From assembly GCF_041296385.1 (NCBI RefSeq), contig NC_091019.1, positions 13,780,531-13,844,530 of the forward strand: DNA of 64,000 bases, in the 5' to 3' direction. A program made the position numbers and the translations under genes. The DNA comes from Aphelocoma coerulescens. Lineage: Eukaryota > Chordata > Aves > Passeriformes > Corvidae. Shown here in pieces: positions 1 to 12,769 of this stretch. Every line of letters starts with the position of its first letter. Position 1 is the stretch's first letter. Under the pieces are notes generated by a model. It had not been told where the DNA came from, ran no database searches, and saw only the letters and a program-made list of their open reading frames with translations.

Positions 1-187
1 GACAAATTCGGTTCTGGAACAGGCTCCCCAGGGAAGTGGTCACAGCTCCAAGCCTGCGAGAGAACTCAAGAAACGTTTGGACAATGCTCTCAGGCACATG
101 GTGGGATTTTGGGGCTGTCCTGTGCAGGACTGGGAGTGGGGCTCAATTCCTGTCGATGCAACTCAGCAGATTCCATGATTCTATGGA
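1..187 (+). mobile_element. CR1 LINE 3'-end fragment (clipped by window start)
   Basis: The text follows the 3' end of an avian CR1 non-LTR retrotransposon in sense orientation: 'ggctccccagggaagtggtc', then 'aaacgtttggacaatgctct', closing with the octamer-like 'ccatgattctatgg'. The extra divergence suggests an older CR1 subfamily than most copies further along. The 5' side continues outside the window. Confidence 0.85.
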
Positions 188-689
188 AAAACCCCATTCT
201 GCAACTGATGGAGAGGCTTCAGTGATGGGGACTGTGGTACTGCTAAAGATACTGATCAAATAACTTCCAAGGCTTGTTGGGTCTGCTTTAGGGCTTTAAA
301 CTCATTTTTTGAGGAAAAGATGCAGTCTTCCATATTTTCCATTGCTGCCACGTCTCACCTGTTGGTAAGACCATGGAAGGCATGGACACCTGAGTGTCCC
401 AGTGAGGACAGGTTCTGTGAGGAAGCTCTGGGACACCTGAGAATTCCCTGTTGGCGTTCTCCCCACTAAAACGCCACGGGATATTCCCCTGGTGCTGACT
501 CACAGGGCTGCTAAGGGACAGCCACCACACAGGGGCTGTCCGTGGCCTTTCCAGTGCCCATCTCGAGGTGGGAATGATGGGCGTTCAAACCCGCTCTGCC
601 TTGTGCCTCTCCCCCCTGGCAGCACTCAGCGGAGCTCCCGCCGGACCCCCGGGACTTCCAACTTTCCCAGAGTTTGGATGCAGAGCTCG
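188..689. other. Unassigned flank between CR1 and CpG island
   Basis: About 500 bases with no convincing exon, repeat or RNA gene. Short open frames here lack splice sites and any recognisable protein. CpG content rises towards 600-690, grading into the island. Confidence 0.5.
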
Positions 690-995
690 GTTTAAGTGTG
701 ACTGCCCCGGGATGCGCCGGGCACACCCGGGAGGTGTGAGGGCGTCCCGGGCGCCTCTGAGGGACCCATGGGGGGATGCCTGGCAGACGCGCGGGGCCGC
801 CCCACGCCCCCGTCCTGTGAGGGAATCGCGGCCATCGGGGGCGCCCCCGGTGCCCCAGCGGGGCGGTTATCCCGGTTTTCCCGGTTATCCCGGTTATTCC
901 GCGCCACGGGCCGACGGGCGGCAGCCTGGGGGGCTCCGTGAGGGGAGTGGGGGGGGCGCCGGGGGGGGCTCGGGCCGGGGGCGGGCGCGGCGGCG

Positions 996-1000
996 ATTGG
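996..1000 (-). promoter_or_regulatory. Inverted CCAAT box 1 (NF-Y type)
   Basis: ATTGG within 'cggcgattggccggcgg'. It is the first of three such boxes in 80 bp, and their flanking bases are similar. Confidence 0.55.
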
Positions 1001-1028
1001 CCGGCGGCGGCGGGGAGAGGCGGCCGTG

Positions 1029-1033
1029 ATTGG
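1029..1033 (-). promoter_or_regulatory. Inverted CCAAT box 2 (NF-Y type)
   Basis: ATTGG within 'cgtgattggccggcg', 33 bp after the first box and sharing its 'gattggccggcg' core. Confidence 0.55.
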
Positions 1034-1070
1034 CCGGCGCGGCGGGGCGAGCGGCGGGCGGCGCGCGGCG

Positions 1071-1075
1071 ATTGG
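1071..1075 (-). promoter_or_regulatory. Inverted CCAAT box 3 (NF-Y type)
   Basis: ATTGG within 'cggcgattggctacgg', 42 bp after the second box. NF-Y boxes usually sit 60-100 bp upstream of the start site, which would put transcription start at about 1130-1180. Confidence 0.55.
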
Positions 1076-1129
1076 CTACGGACGAGGAAGCAGGAAGGAG
1101 GCCGGAGGCGCTCGCGGCTTGCGGGGAGT

Positions 1130-1411
1130 TCGCGGCAGCGGCGGCGGCGGCGCCCCCGGTCCCTCCTCCGGTCCCTCCTCCGCCCCCTCCTCCGCCCCTC
1201 CCGGCCCCTCCGCCGCCCGCTCCGGCCTCCGCCCGCCCGCCCGCTCCGCGACGCCCCGCGGCCAGGGGCGGGCGGCGGCGGTGGTGGCGCCTCGTCCCCA
1301 TCCCGCAGCCGAGGAGGCGGTGGCGCTGACGCAGCAGCAGCGCGGAGCTCGGGACTCGCGGCGCTCCCGCCGCTGGATTTCTCCCCCCCCGGGGCCTGCG
1401 GCAGCCTCCCG
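1130..1411 (+). other. BAHD1: Candidate non-coding first exon of BAHD1
   Basis: The 3' edge is a good splice donor: 'cagcctcccg' followed by GTGAGT, with the GT at 1412-1413. The 5' edge is not visible in the sequence; 1130 is estimated from the CCAAT boxes. The next acceptor that leads into recognised BAHD1 coding sequence ends at 21237. RNA data would be needed to fix the start. Confidence 0.45.
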
Positions 1412-3449
1412 GTGAGTCCACACGCGGTCCCCACGGCGCCGGCTCGTCCCTCCGCCCTCGGGAATTCCGCCGGGCCGGGAGCAGGTGCCGCCGCCCCGGG
1501 ATTTGGGGGGGCGGGGGTACTCGGGGCCACCGGGAACTTCCCGCGGCGGCGGGGGAGCGCCGGGAGGGCACGGCGGACTCGGCTGCGGGTGGGCCGGGCC
1601 GGGCCGGGCCGTCGTTACCCCGCGCGGTCCCACCGGTGCGAGGCCGGATCGGCCCCGCCGAACCCCCTCGGGCTCCTCCGCCCCGGCCGCTCGGGCAGCA
1701 CAAAGGCGGCGGGGCCGGGCCGGGGGGCCCGGGGGAGTTGCGGGGCTCGTGGCCCCGGGGGGCTCCTTGCCCCAGGGGCTGCTCGCCTCGGCATCGCCGG
1801 ATCGCGGGCGATTCCCAGGGAAAGCCGCCGCTGTCCTCGGCCGCTCCGGATCTCGGAGCTGAACCGGCGCTGCCCGGCCGGGAGTTGGCACAGGACGGGC
1901 TGGCGGGGGGTTGGTGTTTTGGGGCTCCCCACGCCCGAACGGGGCGATGAGCCCCTCCTCTGAGGGTAGAGCGGGCGAGTCCGTCGAGTTCCTGATGGTT
2001 TGCAGGATGTGATGCCGGGCGGGCTTTGAGCCCTGTGTCCCTGTCAGGCAGGTGCCACCGAGCCTCTTTGGGGGACAGCACCGCAGTTTTCATTTCCATC
2101 GTGATTTTCCCCACTTGCCGTGCGCTCCCCGTGGCTCTGGACATCTCTTCTTTCCTGCCGGCTGCTCCGGTGGCCGACGGCTTGTTTCCTCTTCTCCTTT
2201 TGTGTAGCGGTGGCTCCTAATGGAGGCAGCTCCGCTGGCTCCCTCTTTTCCAGCTGCTTCTACGAGGCGCAGGAGCCAGCACATGTGACTGGGCAGATCT
2301 CGGGAAGACTAGCAAGTGCTCCCCGGGCTCCTGCTCGACAGCCAGCCCCAACACGGGGATACCCACACCCCGATGTCCCTTTCCCTGCCCCGGCACACGG
2401 AGACACAGGAACCTCCTCTCTTTCACAAGAGCAGCCGTGAAAACTTAAAAAATACGAGCATTTGGGATCTATTCTGTTTGCCTCTCCCCCTCCCCTCTCT
2501 CTTTCCACGAAATGCTTATCTGAAAGAGGTTCTGGTTGTGTTTTGTTTTAAAGAATCCAGCTGCCCCTCGTGCTCGCTCTCCATCTGAAGTCATCATTGT
2601 CAGAAGCAGGCGAACCTCAAAGCGAGAGGCTTTGCCGGGCTTTTGCTCGCCTGGTTAATTGATCTGTCCATCAGTTTGCCACAATTAGCGAGTGCTTGCT
2701 CCACGCTGAGGGGCTCTGCGGTGTTCTGGGGGACTCGGGGTTGTATTTTAAGGCTTCTGGTCCTTGTGGTTGTGAGAAAGAGTGACACGAGCTGCGTGAT
2801 AGACTGATGCTTTTGAAATCTTAATGTGATTTAAATACCAGCACGCTGCTGATTGCTTTAGCAGAAATATCCTGCTCACATATTCATCCCGAGCCATCCT
2901 TCATGTTTGTCATGTCCTGGCTACCTGAATCGTTCCCGAGCTTCAGCTGGAACTGTCTAAATGTTTGCTGGCCATAGGAAATCTTGTGTTAGTATGATTT
3001 ACCAGGACATTTTGGATTTAAACATTGATTTCAGTTTGTTTTCCTCATGAACTCAGTGCAGCATTTCCAACTGCTTTCCAGCTGCTCTTCTCAAGCAGAG
3101 CAGGAAAGTGTAGCACTACTGATAGGTGTAAAATCAGCTGGAAAATGCCAAACCTGCGGGGGAAAATAATTCCCTGAACTTTGTGTGAGTGGATCCTTTC
3201 TGGATGCTTTGTTTGCTGGGGTTGATGGTGACAGTTGCACAGAACAATAAAATGCAACTTAGAAATGTGGGGTTTGGGGGAAAAACAGTCACACCCTTGT
3301 GTCTTGAGGCAGAAGTGTTATTTTGGAGGCCACTGACGTGTTCTCATCCAACTGAATCATTCAGTTAAATGTCGGTGTTCTGTCCTTCTTGCCAGTTCAT
3401 CACCTTTCTGTCACCACTCTGGAAGCCTTAGAGTTTATTTGGTTTTTTA

Positions 3450-3647
3450 ACCAATATCACAGGACAGGTAGGGTTGGAAGGGCCTCTGGAGACCATCCCC
3501 ACCTAGAGCAGGTGACACAGAAGTGCATCCAGGTGGGTTTGGAATGTCTCCAGAGAGGGAGACAGCCTGAGCAGCCTGTTCCAGTGCTCTGCTACCTTCA
3601 ATGGAAAGTTCTTCCTCCTGTTGAGGTGCAACTTGTTGTGTTTTAGG
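3450..3647 (-). mobile_element. CR1 LINE 3'-end fragment
   Basis: Reverse-complement CR1 text, for example 'gtagggttggaagggcctct', then the 'cagcctgttccagtgctct' and 'ttgaggtgcaacttg' blocks typical of the CR1 3' region. Edges are approximate. Confidence 0.8.
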
Positions 3648-4049
3648 TGATGCAAGTTAAATTAGTTTGCTGTGATGGTGTTAATCGCTCTTGTGTGACT
3701 TGGAGGCTCTGTGGGACACATGTGCTGGTCCAGTCTGTGCAGATCCGATTTAGGGAGCACCTGGCCATGATTTGGGGGGAAATCCACCCTTCAGCTAAAG
3801 CTTTTCTAATGCTGCTGCAGCACTGAAAATAAGCCCTTAGCAGCAAATCTGTCCAAAGTAAACAATTGAAAAATAATTAGGAATGGTAGGCAAAGGCACG
3901 CTCACTGCTTGGCATCATGTTTGTATCACAAGCAAATGAATGAATGATGAGATCTGGCTCTGCAAAAACAGGAAGGTGTGCTCAGATGTGCAAATATCGC
4001 ATCCAAAAGGAGCTATGTGGGGCTTTTTTTGCCCCATCTCCCAGTTAGT

Positions 4050-4274
4050 TGTCCCCATTTGGACATCAGGAGGGATTTCTTCATGTAAAGGGTTGTCAGG
4101 CATCGGAAGGGGCTGCCCGGGGAGGTGGTGGAGTGTCCCTCCCTGCAGGTGTTCAAGGAAGGACTGGATGTGGCATTCAGTGCTCTGGGCTGGGTGACAA
4201 GGTGGTGGTTGGTCACAGGTTGGACTCGATGATCTTGGAGGTCTTTTCCATGCTCTCATTGATTCTGGGATCTC
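4050..4274 (+). mobile_element. CR1 LINE 3'-end fragment
   Basis: Sense-orientation CR1: 'gggttgtcaggcatcggaag', 'gctgcccggggaggtggtgg', then 'ggttggactcgatgatcttg', ending with decayed octamers 'attgattctggga'. It is the same subfamily type as the copy at 47260. Confidence 0.87.
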
Positions 4275-6777
4275 AGTTAACCACAGGGATACACCTTCTG
4301 GAAGCAGCAGCGGCGGAACAACCCCCACATCCCACCCAGCCAGCCGAACTAAGTCACAACTGTTGTGTTGATAATAATAAATGAAGCAACATTTCAGATG
4401 ACTGGGAAATACAAAAAAAAAAAACTCGCTAAAAATAAGCAGCCCAAAGAAGTCATAAAGCTGAAAATAGCTTCAAACACAAGCTGTGAGCTGGTAGGGG
4501 CTGGGGTGGCTGGGCTGTGACAGAGAGGGATGTGCTGCAATCCCAGTGGATTTCCCCATCTAAGGGCTCCGACTCTCTGGTTTGCTCTCCTGCTTGAACT
4601 CACGATGTATTTATGTGCCTGTTTCCAGCAGCTCATAGGTGAGCTGGTTGTATTCCCAGCTGCAGATTTGGGCTGTCGTGAGCTATTCTCCAAGTGTGAA
4701 GGCTGGAAGATGTTGCAGTTTTGGTTGCAGACATTGTTTAAAGGGAAGAACAGGATGTTTTGTGGAAGATGCTCAGAAGGAATTGTTCCTTGTGCTTCAG
4801 CATGAGGACTGGAGGTTTTGGGTCCTTCAGCAATGGTCACAGCTGTCCAGCATGGCAGCTCCTCTTTTATTGGGACCAAAGACATGGATTTAATGGCAGA
4901 AAATACTCAAATTCATGGCCAGATTGTTGCTCTGAGTGAATGAGTTACCTGTAAGAAGACCATCACGATTTAACTCTCTGTGCTTTCACACTTGTACTGG
5001 CACCTGATATCCTTGAAATGGGGAAAACACACTTAAATTTAAAACTACTGGGTTTATTTCTTAAAGACAGAAAGAAACGAGATTGTCCAGTTATTGCCCA
5101 GATTTGCTACTTTAGCATGGACCTTTTTTATAAATAAAGTAGAATAAAGTAGAGTCACAGTAATTTTTCATGTGAATAAAAAAAACCCCTGCCATTAGAA
5201 GAACAAGACACTAGAAAACTTTATCATGCTCACTTTTATCAAAACTTTATCATTCAATGAAGTGAAATGAAGGACTGAAGTTACTAAAAAGAGAAACCAA
5301 GGGTACCATTAAGGAAAATAAATATAAATCTGATTTAAAATCAACTCATTTGGCCCCTGTTCTCTTGCCATGTCAATATTTGTGCCATTGGAGTTTAATT
5401 GATCTGTTCCATGTTATTTTTTTCTCTGGCCATGTGGGTGAAACCCATATAAAATTAGAGTATGGAGAGCTGGCAGGATGTAAGAAGTGCAGTCAGCTGA
5501 GGGAACTGAACCTGAACCTCTTTGTGAAATCTCTGGTCTCTCAAAATTACAATTGTATAATTTCCAAAGAATAATTTGAGCTAAATCATAGTGGAAGCCC
5601 CTCAGTGGGGATGGCAGTGATGCTCTGCTTCTGAAGAGAAGTAGTTGAAAATGAGTATGGCTGCTCTGGAGGAGCAGTTATTTTCCCTTCAATCTCCTGA
5701 TTATTGATATACATTAAATTTCAGGACATCTTCCATAGAGGGTGGGTGGTTATTAACTCCACATGGGTCAAAAATAATTCAAGGGATGCTGTTGATTTTG
5801 GCCTGATTTGTGATGCTCACATTTGGCAGTGCTGGGTTCTTGCTGCTTGGTGATGGGCAAACGCATGAATGTGTCTTTCCTTAAATTAAAAAATGTGGGA
5901 ATGAGCAATGTAACACCCTGCGAGCCTGGTGGCACTGGGCAGTTCCCCCTGGGGTCTGAGCTGTGCCGGTAGCGTGCAGCTAAATAAACACTATTAAATG
6001 GGGAGGGAATGTGTGTCACTCCCCGGGAGCACGGTGTGCTCAGGGCCGTGCCGTTGCGCTTTTCCCACGTGGCACGGCCGGGAATGCCGCTTTTATCACC
6101 TCTTACAGAAGCTCTGACTTAGATCTGAGGTGCATTTTCAGTAGAGGTGTCTGGCTGGACCTTGTCTGAGGGCTGCTTGGAATCCCTCGGTTTGCCATTC
6201 TTCTTCCTTTGCCGTTTAAAATTCCCAGTGCTTTTGGAGACTGGCAGCACAGGATTTTCAGGGGTGCTTGCTGTTACACGTGTAGCCAGGCACCGTGACA
6301 GGAGTCTGGTGGCATCGGCAGGGTGTCATCTTATCCCAGGGGGTGGCACAGCCGGCACGGTGGTGCTGGGAGCAGGGAGCCTTTGGGATCCATGTGCCTT
6401 GGGGCTCCCTCCTTCCGCTGCCGAGAGAAGGGGGATGCAGCCCGGATGGGATATTTCTCCTGCTGTATTCCCTGGGCACTGCCCTGTTGTGGATGGAAGC
6501 GCTCCGGGAAAAGGCACGTGGAGCGGGTGGGATTTGTGTTAAACGTGTGGTGCTCAGGAATAAGATGATGCTTGGGCTCCGAGCTGCCGGGTAGCTGCAT
6601 TCCTCGTGTCCCAGTTCTCCTAAACAAAGGTATGACTAAAGAAAATGATGATTTTTAGGCTTTCCCCCTTTGTAAGGCACATCACAGGAGCGCTCACTGG
6701 CACCCATTGTTCTTCCAGCAGTTTTTGAAGGGCTTTCTCATGCTCAGCTTTGAAACTCTGCAGCTCGGCAGCCTTGA

Positions 6778-6795
6778 TTTTTTTTTTTTTTTTTA
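6778..6795. repeat. Poly-T run
   Basis: Uninterrupted thymidines followed by 'aatgaaag'. No adjoining retroposed sequence is recognisable, so this is probably simple low-complexity DNA. Confidence 0.8.
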
Positions 6796-9261
6796 ATGAA
6801 AGATCTTGGCTTTTAGAGGCTGCCTGCATCTCAGTGTTTCAAATTATTTACGAGGCTCTGAGAAATAAAAAACAGGCGTTTTCTTTGCATTGATTTGAAT
6901 AAAACTGCTTTGCTGGCAGCTGATTTTTCAGTGTCTGAATTATCATCCTTGAAATAAAATTCCAGTGCTAGGGAAGCATCGAGATCCCAGGCATTGCTTC
7001 CTACTCACACCGTGCCTGGCCTTCTATTGTTCCTTGCCTGTGGCCTGTGGGAAGCACGGAAAATCGGGAGCTTCAGCCAGCCTTCCCGCAGCACGGCATT
7101 ATCCGGTGCTTGTCTTCATTGTGTCTCCGAGTGCCTGCGGAATACCTGGAATAGGCTTAAATAGACAGTGGAGGAGAGAAATGGGGAGTTCCGGGATGCG
7201 AGGAAAGGATGGCTGAGCTGAGTTTTGGAGGCAGGAGGGAGCAGGCGCCGCGGGGAGCGTGGCCAGGCGGATGCAGCTGGAGCTGGGAGCACCCTCGCAC
7301 TCCCAGCCCTCGCATCCTCGCCGGGCAAGTCCGGTGAACTAAGGAGCATCTCACCTGGAAATGGATCGAGGGCCACATCCCTGAAATCCCTTCGGGAGCG
7401 CTCGTTCTGTTAGGGCACTTGGCAGGTTGAGCGTGTTGTCGCTGGCTCAGGGCTGAGAATTCTGTGAAAAAGAGCAGGATTTGAGACGGGGTGGAGAGGA
7501 GTATCGAGGTCTCTGCTGAGGGAGGATGGGGAGGCACCGGGGGGAATGCAGGCAATGAGGATTAAGCTGCAATAATCACATATTGATAAATATGGATGGT
7601 TTGGAAGGAGGAGAAAGCAGGAAAGTGCAGGCTTGTGGAGGGAACTAGTAGGCAGTAGGAGGTTTATTTTTAATTAATAAAAAACTCCTAAGAAACAGAT
7701 GCAGGAGGCATGTTTGGGTTTGTTCCTTTGTTCACCTCAGCCAAAGTCAGTGGAAGGATTCAAGGTTGGAGATGGCTCAGAGTAAGGAGACAGAGCAGCT
7801 CTCTCCAAGGTGAGCAGGATAGTAAAGAAAAAGGATTTGGCAGCTATAATTACATGTAGAGAGAGGAAAAAAGAGATTTTATTTAAAATTCTGGCTAAAT
7901 GCCAGGTGTCAGGATAGCTATGGAAATCCTGACTTGCACAGGTAAATCCCAGCCTGGGAATTCCTTAGGTTTCAGCAAATGGCACAAGCAACAGAAGCAA
8001 ACCAGGCATTTTGGGGATTTGTTCCTTAAAAATTCCTTGGTAACCCTGACGCTGTGGCATGTCCCTAATTCCTGGAGGTGGTGATTACCTGGAGGTGGCC
8101 CTGGCAGTAGTTAAGCATGTGATGGGCAGAGCACCTGGTAAGGGGGAATATGCAATGACTGCTGGCTGCCCCCCCTTTTCCTTCCCAAGAGCTCTGTCAT
8201 CTTGTCCTTCCTAGATGCTGGATTTTATCAGGGATCTCTAGGGATGTAGTTATTGGGGATTTTTACTGTCCACCTTGTGTTTTGGTTGGAAAGAGGTGAA
8301 TCCTTTCTGTTAGGACAGGTGGTGTGGTTGGGAAGCACTGTTTAGCCAACCTTCAAAAAAAAGAAAAAGCCATTTTCATTTCTTCCCGGTTCTGTTTCTT
8401 CCCATATAGTGGAAGAGGACCCAGGAAATAATTCCCACTTGAGAATAAATTGCCAGCTTTGCTGAAAGTGCAGTCCTGACACCTCTGGGGCTGTAAAGAA
8501 GTGATACAAATCCTGTCCCTCTCGGTGTCTGTGGGTCAGCATCATTTACCAGGAAGAACTTCAGCCTAGGGATGAAGTTTTGGATGCAAGTGACTTAATT
8601 ACAGTGTGGATGGAGCATCGCTCAGCCCACGTGTGATCTGCAGCAGTTCTCCTGCCTGAAACCACTAATGAGCTTAAGAACTCCCCTGTTTTCTCAGCGC
8701 TTAACAAAAATTAAATCCTTCCCTCCCAACAAAACGGGTCGCGTGCTCGGCCCGCTGCTTTCATCAGGAACAATGGGTGAGCGCTGACCTTCCTGAGATG
8801 CCACCTCAGAGCTCGTTACTGAATAATTAGGGGATCCTTACCCTTCCCACAAAGCTCGGGGGTTGTTTTTTGTATTGATAACGTGACATATCCCAAGGCT
8901 CGGCCTTGAATTTCAGGCGCTGGGCTGTTCCAAACTCCATCTGTCCACTAAGTGAATGTCAATCCAATTTAAGCTTGCATATGTTTCCAAGGAAACCATG
9001 GGAGGCAGTGGGGAGAAATGGATCATGGAGGGGCAGGGAGGCGAGCGCAGCAGCAGCGCTTTGACTTTTCGCTATTTAAATATAATTAAACCCCAGTTCA
9101 CTGTAATAACCTTACATAGAGCAGTGTCTGGAGGCCTTGAGGGTTGGATGGTTGCTCTTGGAGCAGCCTGTGTTGTGTGTAAAACAAACACAGTGAATTT
9201 AAAAATAAAAAGGAAAGTGGCTTTAGGTGCTTCTGTGAGGCCTCAGTCCAGCTCACAGAGC

Positions 9262-9480
9262 TGGATCCCAGAATAATTTAGGTTGGAAAAGACCTCCAAG
9301 ATCATGGAGTTCTACCTGTGGCTGATCACCACCTTGTCAACCAGACCAGAGCACTGAGTGCCACATCCAGTCATTCCTTAAACATCTCTAGGAATGGTGA
9401 CTCCACCGCTGTCCTGGGCAGCCACTTCCAATGTTTGAAGTCATGGGTTTGGGTAGTGAGGTCCTAATTTTCTTGCTCTC
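9262..9480 (-). mobile_element. CR1 LINE 3'-end fragment
   Basis: Reverse-complement CR1: 'cagaataatttaggttgga', 'gacctccaagatcatggag', then 'gactccaccgctgtcctggg'. Edges are approximate. Confidence 0.85.
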
Positions 9481-9635
9481 AGGCTGGAAAGCTCATGCAG
9501 CCATGTAAACACCTATCCAGCCCTCAGCTGAACAAAGCAAGCTGTGAATGGACCCAAAGGAGTCTTCATAGGCGTATTTAGACCCCCACAAAAATATAAA
9601 TGGAAACTGTTTAGATAAATTAAGATCAGTGTCCT

Positions 9636-9766
9636 GGTCATGTTAAAAGAGCCAGGTTGGACAAGACTTGGAGCAGCCTGGGTTAGTGGAAGGTGTCCCT
9701 GCCCATGGGGGTTTGTTAATGGGATGATTGTTAAGGTCCCTGCCAACCCAAACCATTCCAGGATAA
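9636..9766 (+). mobile_element. Short CR1 LINE 3' end
   Basis: Sense CR1 tail with 'gccaggttggacaagacttg', 'agtggaaggtgtccctgccc' and 'aaaccattccagga'. Only about 130 bp remains. Confidence 0.85.
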
Positions 9767-11318
9767 AACATCTTAATGCTGCATGCTGGTGTACTTGTGT
9801 TTGGAGGGCAGTAACAGTGACAGGCCTTGCCTGGGGAGCAGGAAAGCCGCTGAATATTTAGATATTTGTTCCTGATCCCTCAGATCAGCTGCAGGTACTG
9901 AGGCTCCCCAAGGGCTCATCCTTCACCAGAGGTGTGAGAACTTCCAGGCACATCCCAGCTCGAGCAGAGGCGTGGAAGGAAAGCTGTGAGGTGTCACTGA
10001 GCAGGAGGCCCCAAAGGTAGTTTGGGGTCTGTTCCTTTTGCAGACCCCATGTTGACCACAGCAGAGACCTGACAGAAGTTGTGGCATCCTCTGGGAAAGC
10101 ATCACTCAGCTCTGCTGGTGCTCCCACATGTGTGGGCAAAGTTGTAAGCAGGGTGGGACGCAGCAGAGCTGGAGACTCAAACACAGACTTTGTGCTTGGT
10201 TTCTGTTCAGAAGAAATGAGAGTTTCTCCCTCCCCCCCACCCCCCCCCTCATTTCCAGGAATTCATCTTGAACTGAGAATTAAAATCCTGCAGAAGCCAG
10301 GGCTGTAAGTCTGCCTGGCTTTCTGCAGCAAAGTGTGTTTCTGCCTGTTAATACAGCTGTTAAATAAAATGTTTATCTAAGTTATTGAAATGAGGAGCAA
10401 GGAGCTAGCTTTGGAGCTCTAAAATGGGATATTATCTGTCATTTTAGTTTGAAGAATGCTGCTGCCTTAAAATGTTTTACTGTGACAAATAGCTGGAGCT
10501 GAAATTCTGGTGTCTGGGGATATCCTGCATAGATACATCTCTCCTTGTGCACTGTAACTGCAGTCTGAGGCAGAAACTCCTCAGCTCTGAGCTCTTTGCA
10601 GCTGTTGTCCAGCATGAGATCCTCTTTGGATCAAACCTCCCAAGATTTGGACTGCCAACAGCAGAACTGGCCAAGGGGAGGTGTGTGCTGGGCACAGGCA
10701 CTGGGTATTGTCCTTGGGCCGAGCTGTAGGATAGCAGGGGAGTTCTGGCTGCTTGGGGGGGCTTTGCAGCACATTCCTCCTTATCAGCTGTTTACCCTTC
10801 CATGCTGGGCACAGCCTGGGAAAGCAGAGCTTGCTGCAGCTTGCTTGGATCTTCCAGCAGCTCCTGGAAACTTCCTACCAGTTCTCCCGACATTCGACCG
10901 GTAGCTGCGAGCGTCTCCCGCTGCCACTTTGGCTCTGCTTCAGCTGGCAGCTCGTGCAGCTCAGGAATCCCTCTGGGATCGCCTCTCCAGTTGCATTTCC
11001 CGTGGTCTGGCTTCCCACGTTGTCTCCTTGTACCCCACTCCTTGGAGCCTGTCACTTCTGAACCATGTGCATCTTTTACCCTTGTGCTCCTGTGCTGGTG
11101 ACTGGGATGAATGAGGGTGGTTTTCCCTTCCCCATCCCTCTGATCCACGTGTTGAACACCTCAATGTGCAGTCAGTGTTCTCAAATCCTATTGCTGATAA
11201 TGAAGGGGTTAATTCTGATTATTTTTTTGTTTCTTCACTTGTCAATGCTAGGAGTTCCTCAAAAGTTTTGCTGTTTTCTTCCCTATTACAAATATTCTCC
11301 TCAAGGTTGGAGGAAGCA

Positions 11319-11346
11319 CGGGGGGGGGGGGGTGGGGGGGGTGGTG
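11319..11346 (+). repeat. G-run tract in BAHD1 intron 1
   Basis: A run of thirteen or so guanines, a T, seven guanines, then 'tggtgg'. On the plus (transcribed-sense) strand this meets the four-G-run rule for a possible G-quadruplex. Confidence 0.75.
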
Positions 11347-12769
11347 GTTTGCAGTACCGGAGCATCCTTTGGCAGAACAGCTTCTGTAGCACTCTTCTCC
11401 CCACTACTCAGCACACCTGGATGTTTTGAAGCCACAGCCTGACTTCAAGGGACCTTCCTGAAAATCAGTCGGAGGCACCTGTGGCATTTCCATAAAACTA
11501 GGCTGCACTGCTTAAAAAGCTTTGTGGGTCCCCAGAGGAAGTTATAATTAGGCTCTTTTGCCAGAGAGCTGATGGTTTATCCTCTGGAGTTCCCACTGGC
11601 TCCATGGTGACCTGCCCTGGTGGAAGAACAGAAGTGTTCAACATCCCCTGAGAATTCAACCTGGAACTCTTGGGACCAAGGGTGTAACTTAGTCATTGTT
11701 CTTGACCGTTCCTGATGTTCTTTAGTCTGTTTTCCCTCCTGGCTGTGCAAGGGGCAGTGCAATCCAAGTAATATTTTGGTGTGATGGAGTTTATACGGCC
11801 CCCCTTATTGAAAAAGTCTCATCCTAGCCCTGGCTTGGAGAGCTGGGTGTGTTTAATTGCTGTCTTTCCGAACGGCCAAGAGGCGTCACGCACGTGTGGG
11901 TCGATAAATGCACCTTAAATGAGTGCATATAAACCAGGTCACTCCCAGCACGGGCTGCAAACCCTGTCCAGTCTATTTAAAGGTGGTATTTGTTGCCTTG
12001 ACTGATCAAACCTGGGACACAAGCAAAGGTGTGTGTTTAAATACACCTCTAATGATGTGGGTAAGGGATGAAAGAGCTGGGGCAGCTCTTAATGGGAGTT
12101 AAATAGGCTCTCACGGAAGCAGTGTTCCAGTGAGCTGGGCTTCTCCTTGTCTAAAGTGGCTGAATTGCCTGTGTTTGCCTTGTGGTTCCTGGGATTTTAA
12201 CATGTTACAGCATCCAGCTCCTGCTTGAGTTTTCTCTCACCAGATTTCTGATCTGTGCCAGCTGCTGTTTCCTAGAAATGCTCCTCTGGCTGTTCTCGGG
12301 ACCTTTGTCAACACAGAGTCCCTCTGCTTCCTGGGCTTAAATGATACAATTTGATATAAATTTAAATGATTCCTCTGCTAACACCCTAGGAATTAAGGAA
12401 CTTGTTCTCCTTGGAGGTGTCAGGTGTTGCAGCACCATTCAGCAGCGCTGCATTTCCTCAGACTGACCTAATATATGAAACCAGTTGAGTTGTGAAATTT
12501 TAAGTGGAACTTCTTCTCTTACCTTGTGGGTTACTGATTTGTAAATACTGTCTCAGGCACTAATGGGAGGGAGGAAAGGTTTAAAGCTGGTTTAGGTAGG
12601 CTTGGCAGTTCTGCCTTGGCTAAAACCATCTCACCAGAAGATGTGTCAATATACACCTGTATTTGTGGTGATGATTGGTCCTGTATTTTGTGAGGGAAAA
12701 AAAAAATTGTGTATTTTAAAGCCACATCTGGACTTTTATTCCAGAAGTTCCCAAACTGTTCTGGGATTC

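Larger units (their letters stand above)
690..1900 (+). promoter_or_regulatory. BAHD1: CpG island, probable BAHD1 promoter
   Basis: About 1.2 kb of extremely GC-rich sequence, dense in CpG, with GC boxes such as 'ggggcgggcggcgg' near 1265 and three ATTGG (inverted CCAAT) boxes between 996 and 1075. It has no TATA box, as is usual for CpG-island promoters of housekeeping chromatin genes. It is the only such island upstream of the BAHD1 coding exons and lies on the expected side. The human gene also begins with a non-coding exon and a long first intron. Assignment to BAHD1 is an inference; a divergent upstream gene could share the island. Long open frames on both strands here reflect the GC content and are not treated as genes. 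Confidence 0.75.

Noticed and set aside
511..2144. Long open frames of 270-416 codons on both strands of the first CpG island
   Set aside because: GC-rich DNA rarely contains stops. The predicted proteins are Pro/Arg/Gly/Ala low complexity and no homologue is recognisable.
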